Both the position numbers and the translations under genes were made by a program. DNA of 64,000 bases from JAHEYG01 sp044229775 (GTDB lineage: Bacteria; Bacteroidota; Bacteroidia; B-17B0; Aurantibacillaceae): the NCBI GenBank assembly GCA_044229775.1, contig JBGASH010000001.1, positions 1 to 64,000 on the forward strand. Direction: 5' to 3'. Each line of letters opens with the position of its first letter. Position 1 is the first letter of the stretch. The notes under the pieces are model-generated. The model was not told the origin of the DNA. It searched no databases and worked only from the letters and a program-made list of their open reading frames with translations. This document shows positions 35,290 to 44,770 of the stretch, piece by piece.

Positions 35290-36003
35290 ATGTCGCATCA
35301 ACATCATCATGAAGAGGGCCATTTAAAAAGCTCAGAGTTCATTACCGATATTGTAATTGGTATGAGCGATGGATTAACCGTTCCTTTTGCCTTAGCGGCC
35401 GGCTTAAGCGGCGCGGTAAGCAACAATACCATTGTAATTACCGCTGGCATTGCTGAGATCGTTGCGGGCTGTATCGCTATGGGATTAGGTGGTTATCTGG
35501 CAGGAAAAACCGAGCAAGAACATTACGAAAGTGAATTGAAACGCGAATACAAAGAAGTGGAAGTAGTGCCAGAGCGCGAGATGCAGGAAGTAAGAGACGT
35601 GTTTGCCGAGTACGGAATAAGCGCGGAAGGACAAAACATGATCGCTAACGAATTATCGAAAGACAAAAAGAAATGGGTGGATTTTATGATGAAATTTGAA
35701 TTGGGGTTGGAGGAACCGCACCCCGATCGTGCACGGAATTCGGCTTTGACCATTGGAGCTGCCTATTTCGTAGGCGGACTTTTACCTTTGTCGGCCTATT
35801 TTTTTACAGATACACCACATAACGGTTTGATAGTCTCTATCGTTTTTACAACAATATGTTTGTTTGTATTCGGTTATTTTAAAAGTAAAGTAACCGGTCA
35901 GCCTAAACTCAAAGGCGCACTAAAAGTAACTGCCATTGGACTTGTAGCCGCCGCCGCAGCGTATTTTGTAGCGGTGAGCTTTGATAAGATGTTTGGAAGC
36001 TAA
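35290..36003 (+). CDS. VIT1/CCC1-family iron or manganese transporter
   Basis: 237 aa. N-terminal His-rich stretch (SHQHHHEEGH), then the VIT1 motif DIVIGMSDGLTVPFALAAGL and a second helix GIAEIVAGCIAMGLGGYLAG. A cytoplasmic Glu/Lys-rich domain (about 78-155) follows, with the metal-binding Glu residues typical of VIT1, and three C-terminal helices. In plants and yeast the family moves Fe2+ or Mn2+ out of the cytoplasm as a proton antiporter. ATG at 35290; same strand as the GNAT gene. Confidence 0.92.
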   Translation: MSHQHHHEEGHLKSSEFITDIVIGMSDGLTVPFALAAGLSGAVSNNTIVITAGIAEIVAGCIAMGLGGYLAGKTEQEHYESELKREYKEVEVVPEREMQEVRDVFAEYGISAEGQNMIANELSKDKKKWVDFMMKFELGLEEPHPDRARNSALTIGAAYFVGGLLPLSAYFFTDTPHNGLIVSIVFTTICLFVFGYFKSKVTGQPKLKGALKVTAIGLVAAAAAYFVAVSFDKMFGS

Positions 36004-36011
36004 TGCAAAAA

Positions 36012-37889
36012 TTAATAAGGAATTAAAGGCGTTACTTTTTCCTGTTCTTCCTCGGTTGACAAGGCTTTGATATCGGCAGCAGTGAGCTTTGCTTTTTGAC
36101 TGTAAAGCTTGAATATTTCAGCGTTTGCCGGCATACCACAACCTGCGCATTTGGTGTACCCAAAATCGGTTTGGCTTGGCGTAATTTTACTGCCACAGTT
36201 AAAGCCCCCAAAGGCATTGTTTTTTTCCGCTTTAGCGGCACCACTAAGCGCAACGCGCGACATTACCTTTCCGGTTTCGGTATCAATGATCACGTAATTA
36301 ACCGCGTGATTAAATGCTTCAACTTTTATATACACGTTATTTTTGGCACGCTTATCGGCGAGCATTGCAATTTCTTCTGCCGTAGTAACTTTGTAAGAAT
36401 AAGGATAAACCGCTTTGATCTCGTCTTCAGTTGCAGAGGTCAATTCTTTATCAATGAGCAATCGTTTGTCTTTTAAAACATTTACCAGTTCACCGCGGTC
36501 AAATTCGGTATCTAGGTTATAGAATGTTTTTATTTTTTCGATCACATATGATAGTTCGCCATTAGAAGGAACATCATTTTGTAAGGCCACCTTAAATTTA
36601 TTTTCGTACAACTTGGTATCGTTCTTACCATCTTTACCATCTACGTAAGCCATAGAGATATTATAAACCAAAAACGGCACTTGTTCCATTTCTTTTTTAC
36701 CCGGAAGCAAAAAGATCACCTTATCATAATTCTCGTCAAAATTTAACGCTTTGGCTTTTGTTTCAGTAATAAACTCAAAAGGCGTTTCTTTCCACTGGTC
36801 ATTGATGGCTTTAGAAAGATTGTCGTTATACTTTTTAATATTCTGTTTGTACTGCTCCAGTTGTTGCGCGTTCTTAGATATTTTTGCTACTTCCTCAGGG
36901 TTTTCTTCAAGCAATACCACAAGTAATTTGCGTTTTTTAAATTCGTCAAGGTGAAAGAAAGGCACGGCCTCTTTTGGCTTTGCTACTACTACCGGTTTGG
37001 TTTCGGTAGTTTCTTTTTTAGGATCTTCTTTCTTTTTATCGTCAACTTTTTTTGGCTTCTCTGCCTCTTTCTTTTCTGCAGGTTTAGCCTCTTCTTTTTT
37101 CTTTTTATCAGTTTCTTCTTTTTTTTCTTTTTCTACGTCTTTGTTAGCTTCTTTCTTTTTCTTTTCGATCTCTTTTAGTTTGTCTTCCAATTCTTTTTTG
37201 GCTTTCTCCAGCTCTTGTTCCTCTTTGCTTAATTCTTTATTTACTTTAGCGCTTTCTTCCTTTTTCTTGGCTTCTTCTTCTTTCTTCTTTTTATCTTCTT
37301 CCGCTTTTTTCTTAGCCTCTTCTTCTTTTTTAGCTTTTTCTATTTCCTTCGAATCTTTTTCAAGATCTTTTTGTTCTTTTTCAAGCGCTTTTTGTTTTTC
37401 GGCCAATTCTTTTTTCTTCTGTTCTAGTTCTTTCGCTTTTTTGTCAGCCTCATCCTGTTTCGCTTTGTTCGGATCTTCTTTTTTGTTGTCTTTCTTTTTA
37501 ACTTCAGGTTCAACAGCGCCGGTTGGTTTATAAATAATATCTACTACTTTTAATTTATCGGGATCAGATACTTTAAAGGTTGTTGGTTCGCCAAGGGTGA
37601 ACATAACGCGTGCGCGGCCCCGTAAAGCGTCGTTTACTTCATTGGTTCGGTCGGCGGCTATTTTTTTAAATTCTGATTTGTGATAATAACTTATAACAGT
37701 TGCGTCGGTTGGAACGCCTCCTAATTTAGCAATGAAAGCGTCAATTTTTTTGCTGGTGGTATCGGGCAAGCCGGTTAGTTGCGAAAAGTGAAAATATAAA
37801 TGCAGGGTATCCGCTTTCTGACCATTCAGATAAGATCCGGTTGATCCTGCAAAAAGCAGAAGAAATAATGTTCTTTTTATAGCTTTCAT
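36012..37889 (-). CDS. Exported Lys/Glu-rich coiled-coil protein, function unknown
   Basis: 625 aa from the ATG at 37889, which overlaps the upstream GNAT stop by 4 nt; six in-frame codons further upstream are not needed. Signal peptide (LFLLLFAGSTGSYLNGQ), an OmpA-like-looking N-terminal module (about 25-125: LHLYFHFSQLTG, ADRTNEVNDALRGRARV), then about 180 residues of almost pure Lys/Glu/Ala coiled coil (about 130-310), and a globular C-terminal half with Cys-containing FNCGSKITPSQ and KCAGCGMPANAEIF. I recognise no complete family. It could span the periplasm like TolA, which is speculation. The low-complexity stretch creates long spurious frames on the other strand. Confidence 0.78.
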   Translation of the reverse strand: MKAIKRTLFLLLFAGSTGSYLNGQKADTLHLYFHFSQLTGLPDTTSKKIDAFIAKLGGVPTDATVISYYHKSEFKKIAADRTNEVNDALRGRARVMFTLGEPTTFKVSDPDKLKVVDIIYKPTGAVEPEVKKKDNKKEDPNKAKQDEADKKAKELEQKKKELAEKQKALEKEQKDLEKDSKEIEKAKKEEEAKKKAEEDKKKKEEEAKKKEESAKVNKELSKEEQELEKAKKELEDKLKEIEKKKKEANKDVEKEKKEETDKKKKEEAKPAEKKEAEKPKKVDDKKKEDPKKETTETKPVVVAKPKEAVPFFHLDEFKKRKLLVVLLEENPEEVAKISKNAQQLEQYKQNIKKYNDNLSKAINDQWKETPFEFITETKAKALNFDENYDKVIFLLPGKKEMEQVPFLVYNISMAYVDGKDGKNDTKLYENKFKVALQNDVPSNGELSYVIEKIKTFYNLDTEFDRGELVNVLKDKRLLIDKELTSATEDEIKAVYPYSYKVTTAEEIAMLADKRAKNNVYIKVEAFNHAVNYVIIDTETGKVMSRVALSGAAKAEKNNAFGGFNCGSKITPSQTDFGYTKCAGCGMPANAEIFKLYSQKAKLTAADIKALSTEEEQEKVTPLIPY

Positions 37890-38431
37890 AGTATGGTATT
37901 TTGCCATTGCTGGTAATTTAGCCTAAAGATAAAAACTTTCATGTTTCTCCACAAAGTTTCTTTTTGGAGGGTCATTCCATTGTGTTTGGCCACATTTTGA
38001 GAGGGAATGTTCTCTGGATGTATGATAGAAACGAGCGATTCGCTTAGGTTATTGCTAAAGGCGTAATTTTTGAAGAATCCGGCGGCTTCTGCAGCGTATC
38101 CTTTACCCCGGTATTCGGGAAAAAGGTGATAGCCTATTTCCAGCTCGGTTTTATCGTCAACTATTTGTGTCATTAATCCACACTGACCAATAAAGGCACC
38201 TGTTGTTTTATCTAATAAGGCATGAAGGCCGTATTCTTTATCTTCGTAACGCTTCATGGTTTTTTCTACCCAGGCCTTTGCTCTTTCTTCATTGGTTTCA
38301 AGACCGGTATTTGGAAAGAATTTACGGGTAGCATCATCTTCGAAAAAACGTGCCCATATTTTTTGATCATCAATAACCAGTTTTCTGGTTTTCAATCGGG
38401 GCGTGACAAAACTGTCCGGATAGAAATACAT
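37886..38431 (-). CDS. GNAT acetyltransferase, RimJ/RimL-like
   Basis: 181 aa. Features of the RimJ/RimL/ribosomal-protein acetyltransferase branch: VTPRLKTRKLVIDD at the start, IGQCGLMTQIVDDKTELEIG, the acetyl-CoA loop FPEYRGKGYAAEAAGFFKNY, and IHPENIPSQNVAKHNGM. Target unknown. It begins 6 nt after the nuoN stop and may be read through from the nuo operon. The following exported protein gene overlaps it by 4 nt. Confidence 0.9.
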   Translation of the reverse strand: MYFYPDSFVTPRLKTRKLVIDDQKIWARFFEDDATRKFFPNTGLETNEERAKAWVEKTMKRYEDKEYGLHALLDKTTGAFIGQCGLMTQIVDDKTELEIGYHLFPEYRGKGYAAEAAGFFKNYAFSNNLSESLVSIIHPENIPSQNVAKHNGMTLQKETLWRNMKVFIFRLNYQQWQNTIL

Positions 38432-38437
38432 TAAAGT

Positions 38438-39832
38438 TTAAAACGAAAACATTTCGGCAACAAAGCCGGGAACGAGACCTAAGGCCAAAGTAATAAGCGT
38501 TGTTAATAACACCACCATTTTGCCAGATAGTTCCATAGGAACAGGTTCAGTTTCGGCTGCAGGTTTAAAATACATGGCAATAATTATTTTGAAATAGTAA
38601 TAAGCCCCAACGGCCGAAGTTAAAATGGCCAGTATCAAGAGCCATTTATAAGATGTGCCAATCATAATGGTAAAAACAAAATACTTGGCAAAGAAACCTG
38701 CCGTAACCGGAATTCCAGCTAACGATAACATGGCAACCACCATGCAAGCGGCCATCATGGGATTACGTTTACCCAAGCCATTGAAGGCGTCAAATGTTTC
38801 GTCGCCTTTTTTGGTGACATTATATAAAACCGTAAAGCCTGCAATAGATCCAATAGAATAAGCAAGCGAATAATACAATAAGGCGCCTAAGGTTGCATTT
38901 GAACGCTGATTGGCCAGTACCAGCATTAACATAAAGGCGGCATGGCTAATACTTGAATAGGCCAACATGCGTTTGGCGTTGGTTTGCATGGCCGCGCTGA
39001 AATTGGAGATGATCAATGATAGGGCAATGATGACCGAGAGAATAACGGTCCACAGATCGCTAACGCTGCCAAAACCAATTAAGAACAACCGTAAAATAGC
39101 AGCGAAAGCCGCCGTTTTTACAATGGTGCTCATTAACGCGGTAATTACGGTAGGAGAACCTTGATACACATCAGGTGCCCAAAAGTGAAAAGGAGCAGCC
39201 GATACTTTAAAACACATAGCGATTAAAAGCATTATAATGCCTGCGTAAAAGAACAACGGCATGGTGCCTGGCGCATAAGAAGAAATTTTGGCGCGAATTT
39301 CCATGATATCAAAACTTCCGGTAGCGCCATAGATCAATGCAATTCCAAATAATAAGAACCCACTGGCAAAAGACCCCATTATTAAATATTTGAAGCCCGC
39401 TTCGTTTGAAGCTACATCTTTCTTTTTGCTTGCGGCCAATACATAAAGCGGAATACTCATGATCTCTATTCCTAAAAATAAAGTGGTCATGTTCTTAAAC
39501 GCGGTAAGCATTAAAGCGCCGGTAATAGCGAACAACACAAGGGCGGTATGATCAACAATGCTTGTTTCGTTCTCAAAATAATCGTTGGCCATAATGAACC
39601 AGAAGAAAGCAGTTGCTAAAATTACTCCGCTAAAAGCGATGGCCATCTTATCAAATGCGATCATGTTGTTAAATGCAGCAATGCTAAAGCCGTTGTTCCA
39701 TTCCATAAAATTGGCAACGTATGCACCAATAACACCCAACAGTACGAGCGGAAGTAATATTTTTTTGAATTTGAATATTTCAGCCAGCATGGCTAAAATC
39801 CCTAATCCGCTTATAATAAGTAATCCTTTCAT
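38438..39832 (-). CDS. nuoN: NADH-quinone oxidoreductase subunit N
   Basis: 464 aa, 13-14 membrane helices, one of three antiporter-like proton-pumping subunits of complex I. The conserved Lys/His-bearing helices are visible (FKVSAAPFHFWAPDVYQGSP, KRMLAYSSISHAAFML, SLAGIPVTAGFFAKYFVF). Last gene of the nuo operon, 4 nt after nuoM. Length and motifs are normal. Confidence 0.96.
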   Translation of the reverse strand: MKGLLIISGLGILAMLAEIFKFKKILLPLVLLGVIGAYVANFMEWNNGFSIAAFNNMIAFDKMAIAFSGVILATAFFWFIMANDYFENETSIVDHTALVLFAITGALMLTAFKNMTTLFLGIEIMSIPLYVLAASKKKDVASNEAGFKYLIMGSFASGFLLFGIALIYGATGSFDIMEIRAKISSYAPGTMPLFFYAGIIMLLIAMCFKVSAAPFHFWAPDVYQGSPTVITALMSTIVKTAAFAAILRLFLIGFGSVSDLWTVILSVIIALSLIISNFSAAMQTNAKRMLAYSSISHAAFMLMLVLANQRSNATLGALLYYSLAYSIGSIAGFTVLYNVTKKGDETFDAFNGLGKRNPMMAACMVVAMLSLAGIPVTAGFFAKYFVFTIMIGTSYKWLLILAILTSAVGAYYYFKIIIAMYFKPAAETEPVPMELSGKMVVLLTTLITLALGLVPGFVAEMFSF

Positions 39833-39836
39833 AATC

Positions 39837-41300
39837 CTATTTCATATTGCTTAATAAAGCTTTAACGGCTGGTTCAGCAAGATCGTTCAATGGTTTTGGA
39901 TATACGCCAAATGCAATTATAACGGCGCAAATAATTAATAACACAACCTTATCGCTGCCGGCTAATGAACCAAAGGCATCCAAATTAATATTCTTCTCCC
40001 CTAACATTATGCCCTGATAACCGCGCAACATATAAACGGCTCCAAGTATAACGGTTAATCCCGCGAAAGCCGCCACCCATGCACTGTATTGGTAAACGCC
40101 ATTAATTAATAAAAATTCGCCAACGAAACCATTTGTAAGAGGAAGTGCAACAGCGCCTAATAAAACAATTAAGAAAAGAACAGCGAATTGCCCGTTCATA
40201 TTTCTTATGCCGCCCAATTTATCTATGTCACGCGTTCCGGTATGGCGCATCAAAATATCGGTGATCAAAAATAATCCTACTACGTTAACACCGTGGGCCA
40301 GCATTTGCATCACCGCGCCTTGCACGCCTTGCTGGTTGGCCGATAAAATTCCCGCCGCAATTAAACCAACGTGCGCAATGGATGAATAAGCGATCATACG
40401 TTTAAAATCTTTTTGTACGATGGCAATACAGGAAGCGTAAACAATTCCTACGGCCGACATACCTATTGCTAAATAACCCCATTTTTCTAAAGCTAATGGC
40501 ACAATTGGTAATAGCCATTTAATAACCCCAAAGGTTCCCATCTTAAGCATAATGCCCGATAATAACATGGTGCCTTGCGTTGGCGCCACAACATACGTAT
40601 CGGGTTGCCATGTGTGAAAAGGGAACACCGGCATTTTTATGGCGAACGCTAAAAAGATCATCCAGAAAACAGCGCTTTGCTGATTAACATCTAATCCACG
40701 GCCGGCAGCATACAGATCTTGAATAGCCCACGATTTTACGCCACTTCCGAAACCGGTATTGTTGTACAAATAGATCAAGCCGATCAACATAAACAACGAA
40801 CCTAATAAAGTGTATACAAAAAATTTGAAAGTGATCTTGCCTCTGTTCTCGCCACCCCAAAGCAAACAAATAAAATAAATAGGTATAAGCGCCAATTCCC
40901 AGAATACATAAAATAAAAATCCGTCGTTAGCTACAAACACACCAACAAGCGCCATTTGCATTAACAGTATAAGTCCGTAAAACGCATTGGGCTTTTCGTA
41001 AGTAGTGGTAAAAGAAGAAAGAATGATCAAGGGAACCAGGAAGGTGGTTAGCAACACTAACAATAATCCCATGCCATCGAGTCCCACCGAAAAATGAATG
41101 CCCAACGATCTAACCCAGGTACAGTTTAAGGAGAAATCGGTTGAATACGGATGGTGACGATAAACAAAATAGATATAAAGCGATAAGGCAAATTCAGCAA
41201 CAGCTGCTCCAAGCGCTAATGTACGCGCCATGTTTCCTTTGGTAAGGAACACCAGAAGCGAAGCAACTAAAGGAATTATAATTAATAAACCGGTTAACAT
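39837..41300 (-). CDS. nuoM: NADH-quinone oxidoreductase subunit M
   Basis: 487 aa, about 14 membrane helices, antiporter-like proton-pumping subunit. Motifs: the essential Glu region FYVFWELALIPIYFI, FAIKMPVFPFHTWQPDTYV, FKRMIAYSSIAHVGLI and the GVNVVGLFLI helix. Separated from nuoL by 13 nt and from nuoN by 4 nt. Confidence 0.97.
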   Translation of the reverse strand: MLTGLLIIIPLVASLLVFLTKGNMARTLALGAAVAEFALSLYIYFVYRHHPYSTDFSLNCTWVRSLGIHFSVGLDGMGLLLVLLTTFLVPLIILSSFTTTYEKPNAFYGLILLMQMALVGVFVANDGFLFYVFWELALIPIYFICLLWGGENRGKITFKFFVYTLLGSLFMLIGLIYLYNNTGFGSGVKSWAIQDLYAAGRGLDVNQQSAVFWMIFLAFAIKMPVFPFHTWQPDTYVVAPTQGTMLLSGIMLKMGTFGVIKWLLPIVPLALEKWGYLAIGMSAVGIVYASCIAIVQKDFKRMIAYSSIAHVGLIAAGILSANQQGVQGAVMQMLAHGVNVVGLFLITDILMRHTGTRDIDKLGGIRNMNGQFAVLFLIVLLGAVALPLTNGFVGEFLLINGVYQYSAWVAAFAGLTVILGAVYMLRGYQGIMLGEKNINLDAFGSLAGSDKVVLLIICAVIIAFGVYPKPLNDLAEPAVKALLSNMK

Positions 41301-41313
41301 AAATGCTTTCTTA

Positions 41314-43200
41314 CTATATAATAAACGTAAATAATAAAATCAAAATAACGCCAAGTACCATGCTCACCACATAAAATCCAATATTTCCGGTTTGCAACTG
41401 ACGTATTAAACTTCCTAATCCTGTAACGCCACTTCCTACACCATTTACCAAGCCGTCTATCAATTGTGTATCAAAAAATTTATACAAAGCTTTGGATACC
41501 ATGTCAAGCGGCTTGCGTATCACGGCATCATAGAACTCATCCACATAATATTTATTATAAATGATCTTTTGCCAAGGCTTTAATTTTTCTTCTTTGTTTT
41601 CTGGTAACACGCCATTAGTAACGAACATGGAATAGGCAAAATAAATGACTGCTCCTGCGGCAACAACGGCCAAGCCCATTAGCATCCACTCTGTATCGTG
41701 TTCCATGATGCTAGGGTTTTTATAAGCGATAATGGGATTTAAGTTATCGGCCATCCAGTTATGTTGATGCCAGAATTCAGGTAAGCCCAACAAGCCACCC
41801 AATACCGAGAGCGCCGCTAACACCATTAATGGAATGGTCATTGATTTTGGCGACTCGTGCAAATGATGTTCTTGTTCGTGCGTGCCGCGGAAACTTCCCC
41901 AAAAGGTTAAGAACAACATCCGGAACATATAGAACGCGGTTAACATGGATGTCACCGTCCCGAAGAACCACAAAACCTTGCTGTGTTCGTAAACATGGGC
42001 TAGGATCTCATCTTTACTGAAGAATCCGGAGAACGGTGGAATACCACTGATGGCAATTGTGCCGAGCAACATGGTAATGTAAGTGATCTTTATTTTTCCT
42101 TTTAATCCGCCCATCTTTCTAACGTCCTGCTCACCTCCCATAGCGTGAATAACCGAACCGGCGCCGAGGAATAGTAAGGCTTTAAAGAAAGCGTGAGTAG
42201 TTACGTGAAATACCGAAGAGCTGTAGGCGCCAACCCCTAACCCTAAAAACATTAATCCTAATTGAGAAACGGTAGAGTAGGCCAGAATTTTTTTAATATC
42301 GTTTTGAAGCAAGCCAATGGTTGCAGCGAATAACGCTGTGGCTACACCAACGATGGCAACAACTTCTGAAGCGGTTTCGGAAATGGAATAAAAAACATTG
42401 GAGCGCACCACCATGTAAATACCGGCAGTAACCATTGTAGCGGCGTGGATCAAAGCAGAAACCGGAGTAGGACCCGCCATGGCATCAGGTAACCAGGTGT
42501 ATAATGGGATCTGGGCGCTTTTACCCATGGCACCAATAAATAATAATAAGGCAATGGTTGTTACGGTAGCATGACTACTAACGCCTGCCTTAGAAAACAC
42601 TTCGCCAAATGAAATGCTGCCGTAAGTGATAAAAATTAAAATGATACCTAACAAAAACCCAAGATCACCAATGCGGTTCATCACAAAAGCTTTTCGCGCT
42701 GCGTTGTTGTAAGCGGTATTCTTGAACCAGAATCCGATCAACAAATAAGAGCAAAGTCCAACACCTTCCCAACCCACAAATAATATTAAGTAGTTGTTGC
42801 CTAAAACCAACAACAACATAAAGAACACGAATAAGTTTAAGTAGGTAAAGAAGCGTGAAAAACCGTCATCATCATGCATGTAACCGGTAGAGTAAATGTG
42901 AATTAAAAAACCAATACCGGTAATGATGAGCAAGAATACGGAAGACAAAGGATCAAATAAGAACTCAAACGGAATTTTTAAGGTATCGGAATTGATCCAC
43001 GAAAACAAAGTAATGATGTGTGTTTTATTGGCAGAATGCTGCAACTCAACAAAAGCAAGTACAGCAACAATGAAAGATGCCAGCACCGAAAGACAGGCAA
43101 TAGTGCCCGACATTCCTTTACTCATTTTTTTCCCAAAAAAACCATTGATCAAAAATCCGATCAGTGGAAACAAGGGAACAAGGCCAATTAATTTGATCAT
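41314..43200 (-). CDS. nuoL: NADH-quinone oxidoreductase subunit L
   Basis: 628 aa, distal antiporter-like subunit with the long lateral helix at the C-terminus. Motifs: FVGWEGVGLCSYLLIGFW (key Glu), GKSAQIPLYTWLPDAMAGPT, KKILAYSTVSQLGLM and FKALLFLGAGSVIHAM. Length typical. 8 nt from nuoK. Confidence 0.97.
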   Translation of the reverse strand: MIKLIGLVPLFPLIGFLINGFFGKKMSKGMSGTIACLSVLASFIVAVLAFVELQHSANKTHIITLFSWINSDTLKIPFEFLFDPLSSVFLLIITGIGFLIHIYSTGYMHDDDGFSRFFTYLNLFVFFMLLLVLGNNYLILFVGWEGVGLCSYLLIGFWFKNTAYNNAARKAFVMNRIGDLGFLLGIILIFITYGSISFGEVFSKAGVSSHATVTTIALLLFIGAMGKSAQIPLYTWLPDAMAGPTPVSALIHAATMVTAGIYMVVRSNVFYSISETASEVVAIVGVATALFAATIGLLQNDIKKILAYSTVSQLGLMFLGLGVGAYSSSVFHVTTHAFFKALLFLGAGSVIHAMGGEQDVRKMGGLKGKIKITYITMLLGTIAISGIPPFSGFFSKDEILAHVYEHSKVLWFFGTVTSMLTAFYMFRMLFLTFWGSFRGTHEQEHHLHESPKSMTIPLMVLAALSVLGGLLGLPEFWHQHNWMADNLNPIIAYKNPSIMEHDTEWMLMGLAVVAAGAVIYFAYSMFVTNGVLPENKEEKLKPWQKIIYNKYYVDEFYDAVIRKPLDMVSKALYKFFDTQLIDGLVNGVGSGVTGLGSLIRQLQTGNIGFYVVSMVLGVILILLFTFII

Positions 43201-43208
43201 AAATTATT

Positions 43209-43520
43209 TTACTGTTTCAATTTACTTAATAGATCCGTATCAATACTTTTAATGTTTCTGTAGATCATACTTAATATCGCTAAACCCACCGCTACTTCAG
43301 CGGCAGCTACTGCCATAACGAAAAACACAAATACTTGTCCTGACGCATCGTTGTGTAAAGTAGAGAACGCTACCAATAATAAATTAACGGCATTCAGCAT
43401 TAGCTCAATACACATAAAGATAATAATGGAGTTACGGCGTGCCATTACCCCAACCGCGCCAATGATGAATAATACTGCGCTAAGCAGTAAGTAATAATTT
43501 ATGGATATTCCGTTTAACAT
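43209..43520 (-). CDS. nuoK: NADH-quinone oxidoreductase subunit K
   Basis: 103 aa, three membrane helices. The two buried Glu residues of the E-channel are in place (FMCIELMLNAVNLLLVAF and AVAAAEVAVGLAIL). Separated from nuoJ by 12 nt and nuoL by 8 nt. Confidence 0.97.
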   Translation of the reverse strand: MLNGISINYYLLLSAVLFIIGAVGVMARRNSIIIFMCIELMLNAVNLLLVAFSTLHNDASGQVFVFFVMAVAAAEVAVGLAILSMIYRNIKSIDTDLLSKLKQ

Positions 43521-43532
43521 TTTTCGTTCAAT

Positions 43533-44048
43533 TTACTTTGCATCTTTTTTCCCGATCATAATAGCACCTACTAATGCGGCAAGCAAAAGTATAGAGGCAA
43601 TTTCGAACGGGAATAAAAAATCCTTAAACAATACCATTCCTAAATTTTTAACCAGGCCTATTTGCCCGTGGCCGTATTGGCTAATTTGTAATTCGCCAGC
43701 ACCTTTTAAGGAACCTACCATTACAAACAACAACATGCCTCCAGCAACAGCGGCAATGATCTTACTAAGCCAAGTGCGCTGAGGTTCTGTATCCTCATTT
43801 AAATTCATAAGCATGATCACAAAGAGGAAGAGCACCATGATGGCACCTGCGTAAACCACAATGTGTACAACTGCTAAAAATTGCGCATTCAATAATAAAT
43901 AATGTCCGGCAATACAAAAGAAGGTGAGCACTAAATACAACACGCTATTAACGGGGTTACGACTGAATACCACCATCAAGGCAAATAAAATGGCTAAGAA
44001 GGAGAGAACCCCAAATAACCATTGTGTAATTGTATAACCTAGTAACAT
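43533..44048 (-). CDS. nuoJ: NADH-quinone oxidoreductase subunit J
   Basis: 171 aa with five membrane helices. The ND6-type pi-bulge helix is recognisable in VVHIVVYAGAIMVLFLFVIM. Starts 5 nt after nuoI. Normal length. Confidence 0.96.
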   Translation of the reverse strand: MLLGYTITQWLFGVLSFLAILFALMVVFSRNPVNSVLYLVLTFFCIAGHYLLLNAQFLAVVHIVVYAGAIMVLFLFVIMLMNLNEDTEPQRTWLSKIIAAVAGGMLLFVMVGSLKGAGELQISQYGHGQIGLVKNLGMVLFKDFLFPFEIASILLLAALVGAIMIGKKDAK

Positions 44049-44053
44049 ACTTG

Positions 44054-44659
44054 TTAATGCTTTTTACCTTTGTTTAATTTTTTATCGTCAAATAACTCAT
44101 TGTGTTTTAGTCCCGTAATTTTTTTGAATTCCGCTACTTCCAATGTTTGTCTCTTGCTTACGTCGATACGCTCAGCCATTTTTTCTACCAATTTATCTTT
44201 GCCATATACAAAATCTTCGCGCTCATATTCGGTATCCACAATTCTGTCGGTTAAAAATATAGCTTCTTTCGGACAAGCTTCTTCGCACAAACCACAAAAG
44301 ATACAACGCAACATGTTTATTTCGTATGTGCGTGCGTATTTTTCTTCTCTGTATAAATGCTCTTCGCCTTTTTTACGCTCGGCGCTTTCCATGGTAATGG
44401 CTTCAGCCGGACAAGCAACCGCGCATAAACCACAGGCAGTACATCTTTCAGCACCATTATCATCGCGTTTTAAAACATGTTGTCCGCGATAAACCTCCGC
44501 CCTGGGGCGTTGTTCATCGGGATATTTTACCGTAGCTCTTCTTTTGAAAAGATGGCTTAAGGTAATTAACATGCCTTTAGCAATTCCGGGCAAGTATAAT
44601 CTTTCCGAGAACGATTGTTCTTTGTTAGAAACTACTTTACTTCTGTTGGTTAACTGCAT
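44054..44659 (-). CDS. nuoI: NADH-quinone oxidoreductase subunit I
   Basis: 201 aa, peripheral-arm subunit with two [4Fe-4S] clusters (N6a, N6b). Both CxxCxxCxxxCP motifs are complete: CTACGLCAVACPAEAI and CIFCGLCEEACPKEAI. The N-terminus has the hydrophobic/amphipathic membrane-contact segment (GMLITLSHLF). The ATG at 44659 lies 2 nt after the stop of a 35-codon ORF that separates it from nuoH. Confidence 0.97.
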   Translation of the reverse strand: MQLTNRSKVVSNKEQSFSERLYLPGIAKGMLITLSHLFKRRATVKYPDEQRPRAEVYRGQHVLKRDDNGAERCTACGLCAVACPAEAITMESAERKKGEEHLYREEKYARTYEINMLRCIFCGLCEEACPKEAIFLTDRIVDTEYEREDFVYGKDKLVEKMAERIDVSKRQTLEVAEFKKITGLKHNELFDDKKLNKGKKH

Positions 44660-44661
44660 GC

Positions 44662-44769
44662 TTATTTTTTAAATATGGATATGATCGAAATAATTAAAAT
44701 AAAATAGAACTCACCCGCTTCTAACATACTCATGGCCGCCATTCCTATGATTTTTAATGCCTTTTTCAT
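44662..44769 (-). CDS. Putative 35-aa membrane microprotein in the nuo operon
   Basis: ATG at 44769 to TAA at 44664-44662. It fills the nuoH-nuoI gap exactly: 1 nt after the nuoH stop and 2 nt before the nuoI ATG, the same spacing style as real genes of this operon. The peptide starts MKKALKIIG (basic), has a Met/Ala-rich stretch with two Glu (MSMLEAGE, residues 13-20), and ends in a hydrophobic segment FYFILIISIISIF (21-33) followed by KK. This suggests one membrane helix with positively charged ends. It is not a known Nuo subunit. It could be an assembly or accessory peptide of complex I. A random ORF with such a fit is possible, but the otherwise empty 111-nt gap in a tight operon argues for a gene. 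Confidence 0.6.
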   Translation of the reverse strand: MKKALKIIGMAAMSMLEAGEFYFILIISIISIFKK

Positions 44770-44770
44770 C

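Noticed and set aside
36997..37533. 178-codon open frame on the plus strand rich in Ser/Phe
   Set aside because: It is the antisense of the Lys/Glu coiled-coil region of the minus-strand gene at 36012-37889; low complexity keeps all frames open.
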